DNA from: Scilla litardierei | Lineage: Eukaryota; Streptophyta; Magnoliopsida; Asparagales; Asparagaceae | Assembly: GCA_030789695.1 (NCBI GenBank) | Contig: CM061132.1 | Coordinates: 163,519,442-163,583,441, forward strand | DNA length: 64,000 bases | Direction: 5' to 3' | Part shown: positions 60,474 through 64,000 of the stretch, piece after piece | How the letters are laid out: every line of letters begins with the position of its first letter | How positions within the stretch are numbered: the stretch's first letter is position 1 | Notes under the pieces: model-generated | What the model was told of the DNA's origin: nothing | The model's input: the letters and a program-made list of their open reading frames with translations, nothing else | Database searches by the model: none | Made by a program: the position numbers and the translations under genes

Positions 60474-62284
60474 TTACTCCACCCCCTGAAAAACCACTTT
60501 GTCCTCAAGGTGGTGCATGAAGTCCGTGGTGGTCCTACTCCAAGTGTGGATGTCCATCTCCTCCGGGATCCTCATCTTCAACTATATCCTCCTCGTCTTC
60601 ACCCACTAACAGCAGCTGGAGCTTGCACACTCCACAATGATGTCGTGGGGTAAACCTCTCGTCGCATCTGAAGCACAACCCATTCTGCCTTCTCTCGCGT
60701 ATCTTTGCATCCGTCATTTTCCTAATCTACCATCCCTGTGGTGGCACCCCGCTCTTCTCTTGACTGGATGAGTTTGTTCTTGTCGCAGCCTTTTGTTGTC
60801 CTCCAATCGTGGTCTGGCTGTGGAAAGATGAGCCGCCTCCAGTCCCTCCAGATCTCTTCGCCTCCATTAGATGATCCTCCACCATCTGAGCCAACTACAC
60901 GGCTTCCATCAGGTCCTGAGGTTTCTGTATGCGAAGCTCAGTGCGAATGGTGGCCTTCAGCCCCTTTATGAATGTGCTCTCCAACATCTAATCAGAAACC
61001 CCATGTACACGCCCTGACAGTGCCTCGAACATGTCCCAGTAATCACTCACTGTAACGTCCGACCTGAGAGAAAGCAATAGCTCCAGCAAGTTCCACAAGT
61101 GAGTCTCGCGGAACCTCTCCACCAAGCCATCCTTAACTCCTCCCATGAGCGAAACGGCCGTCTCTGCTCCCTCCACTGTAACCACGCGAGGGCCTTCCCA
61201 CCTAACCACAGTCGCCGCCTCCAGCTTCTTCTCCTCAGTCATATGGGACACCCTAAAATATCTCTGCCCTGTAAATTCATGCCACATGATCCACTCCCTC
61301 AAATATGGGCATCTTTGGCTTCCTACCGTTCACACCAAAAGTCCCCTGATCTGCTCATCCGCCTACATGTCTAGCTAGTGGGGCTGGTAGTAGTGCTGAC
61401 ACCTCTCCTTGTGTCGCTCAAATCCCCTTTGTGGGCCTCCATCTCGATCCACGTAGCCTCTCCAGTCATCAATATCGTCATGGTAGCCCTGAATATCTTG
61501 CTCCATGCCCCCTCTTCACCATCTTCTCCTGGATACTCCTCATAAGTTGGGGTGGACGTCGTCGTCTCTGTGTAGCATATCAAGGGCCGTGGGGCGCTCG
61601 AAACTTGTCACCGTCGGCACCGGGCTGCCATAAGTAAACTAGAGGGTCATCGTCGTCGCAGCGCACCACCATGGGTCTCGGGGCCCCCTGCAAGCCCCTT
61701 GTGGAGACTCTACCAGGGGCGGCCGCCTCTGATGGGGGCTCTGCAGGGGCTGACGCCCCCTGCAGGGCCCTGGGAGGGCGCTGCCAGGGGCGGCAGACCC
61801 TGCGAGTGGAATTGCAGGAACTGGCACCCCTTGTAGGCCCCTTGTGGGGGTTCTGCCAGAGGCAGCATCCCCTGGGTGGCTGCTGCGCTCACTTTCGGCG
61901 CACGGTTCACCCCTCTAGGGTTTCTGAAGTTGATGTCGTTCTTCGTGGGCTCCTCTTCATCCTCGAAGTAGTTATCGGCGTCGGAAAGCATCCCCTCTTT
62001 ATAGACATCCATCTTCCCCTTTACCATTTCCAAAGTTGTCGCCTTTCGTCAAAAATTAGGGTGTTTGCCTTCTTTTGTTTGAATAGCGTCACGAGACCTA
62101 AGATTTGTAGCAAGATCCGTGCTAGGGTTTTCTCCACGCCGTCAAATCTTTGCTCTATCGTCGCCTTATCCTTTTCTGTCGAAACCCTAAGTTCATCAAC
62201 GGCCTTCTTCAATTCCTTGATTTCGCCGTCGAACCTTTCCTCCAAAGATTCGATCTTTTCCTTGAATCTCGTCATTGTCGTCAT
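60474..62284 (-). pseudogene. Gag remnants fused near the end of pol, gypsy derivative
   Basis: Minus-strand frames in order: 62284-62021, an N-terminal coiled-coil-like gag start (MTTMTRFKEKIESLEERFDG); 62033-61710, a Gly/Ala/Pro-rich linker made of repeated segments; 61302-60988, the gag core (WHEFTGQRYF, LLELLLSLRSDVTVSDYWD, MFEALSGRV); 60717-60535, the zinc-knuckle region (RERRQNGLCFRCDERFTPRH, then acidic LLVGEDEEDI). Then comes HHLEDKVVFQG, the tail found after the chromodomain in chromoviral pol. Several frameshifts separate the pieces. No enzyme remains. Confidence 0.85.
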
Positions 62285-62297
62285 AGATCTTGATGCT

Positions 62298-62309
62298 CAG
62301 ATACCAAAT
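62298..62309 (-). other. Primer-binding-site-like sequence of the gypsy derivative
   Basis: On the minus strand TGGTATCTGAGC lies close after the LTR end, one base different from the initiator tRNA-Met complement TGGTATCAGAGC. Confidence 0.7.
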
Positions 62310-62651
62310 TGATAGGAACCAAAACAAAGATCTGAACTTTATTAATAAAAACCGAAAAGAAAGATACCTTGATCGCAATTATAAGGGCGATCACACTTCC
62401 AAGACGTCAATTGAAGAGGATGTCCACACTCTCCCGAAAAACGAGAGATAATCTTACCTCTTTTAGAATCAACTCTCAAAATAATAGCCTCCAAAAATAC
62501 GTCATCCCTCCCATACAAATAGTGTTCAAAAATTACAATTTTGAAGAAAACCCCCAAAAAGGTTGAAATTTCCCAAAATGCCCCTAAAAATCCGAAAATT
62601 CCCAAAATACCCATAAAGGGCTCAAAGCACATAAAAGGACCAGATCTATCA
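62310..62651 (-). repeat. 5' LTR of the gypsy derivative
   Basis: 342 bp, matching 60130-60473. On the minus strand it starts TGATAGATCTGG and ends GGTTCCTATCA. Confidence 0.9.
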
Positions 62652-62814
62652 ATATGTTTCTTGCTTCCCTCTGACCCTTTGACCTACAGTAAATACAATC
62701 AAAACATTTCTGAGAGAGTTTCCTTAGTATATTTTATTCTCTTCCGAAACCTTGAAGCAATCCTTTTGTCACCCATTGCTAACTTTATCTTTATTAGTTA
62801 ATCGCATCTGTCAA

Positions 62815-63268
62815 TGTTGTTAGCACACTAACTTGTAACCAATGGTGGTTGTAAAATTCTAGAAGAAGGATGATGTCATCATGATCTCATTAGAGACATC
62901 TTTAAGATAAAACTCGGAGGATAAGATCAAAAAAGTTATCGTTTGGATAAGAACAAACTTAGGCTTATCTGAAGGAGATTAAACCTATAAGAGTTATCTT
63001 AAAGGTTGTACACTATTATAAATAGCCCCTAAAGAGTGAACCGGGTTGTATGCAAGTAGTGTGTAAGAAATGAAATGAAGGAGAAGTTGTAAAAACAAAA
63101 GTGTTGTAAAAACAAAAGTTTAGTAGACGTATTTTTGAGCTCCTTGCTTTATTTCCTCTTTAATAATCAACCCTCTTCCTCTCGTCCTTTTTACACTGCA
63201 TCCCACCAAAATCAATTCTCCTTCTAATACATATCCACCTCTACTTGAAATCTTTAGATCCACCAACA
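62815..63268 (+). repeat. Candidate solo LTR
   Basis: Starts TGTTGTTAGC, has a TATA box TATAAATAG at 63017-63025 followed by a short leader with AAATGAA and GTTGTAAAAAC repeats (63080-63118), and ends CACCAACA. This layout is typical of small copia LTRs. No second copy, PBS or clean target duplication was found. Confidence 0.35.
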
Positions 63269-64000
63269 CATCCTCTGCTCCAACTAAAGTGACACATATA
63301 TTCAATTGTCAATAAAATTGCAGGTTAAATCAACACGTTAACAACGAAAAAGCTAGTTAGTATTCTGCAGAGAAAGTACCGCTAGTTAGTATTCTGCACA
63401 TGGGGGTTAATCAACCATGTAATGCATAAAACTGAACATTTATTTGCATGTGACTGTTTTGTTCGCGAGTTCATCCGATGCACTGCTAGGAATTTACATA
63501 TATGCATGTATAAGTAATTAATAAAAGGGATGATGACGAACACACAAAGACACCACCATGGCAATTTGTGAATGCTTAAACATGTAACTTGCATCTATAT
63601 GATTATTGTGAGTGCTCAAACATGTGGCTTGCATCTATATGAATCAGTCTAGCATGACTAGGAGGTCATCATCACATGAACAAGTTATCTTTAAAGCATG
63701 CAACTTTTCAAGTAAAATGATTAGAACAAACCAATACGTGTTATTCACTCACTGTATAAAGTTATATAATTAGATAAATGAACCAAGAAATACATATGGT
63801 ACCAATGCCATTGGTACTTCATAGTAACATATCCATGCTCTTCCGCATGCACATGCACGCATACACATAAACACAGATACACACATACACATGCAAACAC
63901 ATTAGCCAGTAGGTACACGCACGCATGCGCCAACACACTCGGGGGGGAAAGAAGGTGTGTGAAGCGAATTTCGTACTGCTGATTGCTCAGTCTCCAAGTT
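63269..64000. other. Right end, nothing recognised
   Basis: AT-rich. GTGCTCAAACATGT-like text is repeated near 63570 and 63612, and a CA-rich low-complexity stretch lies at 63846-63905. The missing 5' exons of the D27-like gene were sought here on the minus strand and not found. Confidence 0.5.

Larger units (their letters stand above)
60130..62651 (-). mobile_element. Short Ty3/gypsy (chromovirus-like) deletion derivative
   Basis: LTRs of ~343 bp at 62310-62651 (5' in its own orientation) and 60130-60473 (3'), TGATAGATC...CTATCA, with target duplication ATATG (60125-60129 and 62652-62656). A PBS-like TGGTATCTGAGC follows the right LTR and a PPT-like CAGGGGGTGGAGTAA precedes the left one. 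The interior (1.8 kb) holds gag pieces and then jumps to the extreme end of pol, so protease to integrase are gone. LTRs differ by roughly 10% by eye, hence older than the copia elements. It lies in the same orientation as the D27-like gene, probably inside one of its introns. Confidence 0.9.

Overview
This is flowering-plant nuclear DNA: intron-rich genes with GT-AG junctions, AAACCCTAG telo-box leaders, and nested LTR retrotransposons primed by initiator tRNA-Met. I cannot name the species. About half the window is transposable element. Two host genes are firmly recognised, both read exon by exon.

Layout. 1-599: leader-like sequence, possibly the 5' end of a gene running leftwards out of the window. 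600-10555: complete SIRE/Maximus-type Ty1/copia element (Copia-1) with 0.92-kb LTRs, TSD ACTGG, broken gag-pol and a long env-like ORF. 10556-14978: a relic of another env-like ORF and what looks like part of an old Ty3/gypsy LTR. 14979-26013: second SIRE-type element (Copia-2) with 1.6-kb LTRs, TSD TGGTG, a largely intact pol and unusual arrays of inverted TAGTCGGTC/GACCGACTA modules. 27291-35698: element with 3.13-kb LTRs and only 2.15 kb of internal DNA lacking gag-pol (LARD-like). 37218-55709: ALDH22A1-type aldehyde dehydrogenase, 14 exons, 595 residues, with introns enlarged by an antisense copia relic, a gypsy integrase relic, local duplications and a SIRE-like solo LTR. Intron 12 may also hold a small antisense transcription unit. 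57344-59583 (minus): last five recognisable exons of a D27-like (beta-carotene isomerase family, DUF4033) gene, convergent with ALDH22A1. It has a near-perfect Mutator-type hairpin MITE in one intron, and its 5' exons are not found in the window. 60130-62651 (minus): short gypsy deletion derivative, TSD ATATG, keeping gag pieces and only the last codons of pol. The remaining right end is repeat-like or unrecognised.

How it fits together. The host genes look functional from sequence (intact frames and splice sites, catalytic residues present). The retroelements are young by LTR similarity (roughly 0.5-1% divergence by eye), yet each lacks a complete coding set or carries breaks, so mobility now would need proteins supplied in trans. 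The most unusual structures are the inverted-module arrays of Copia-2, the LARD LTR that looks like a gene 5' end with its own intron, the env-like ORFs, and the possible antisense unit nested in ALDH22A1.
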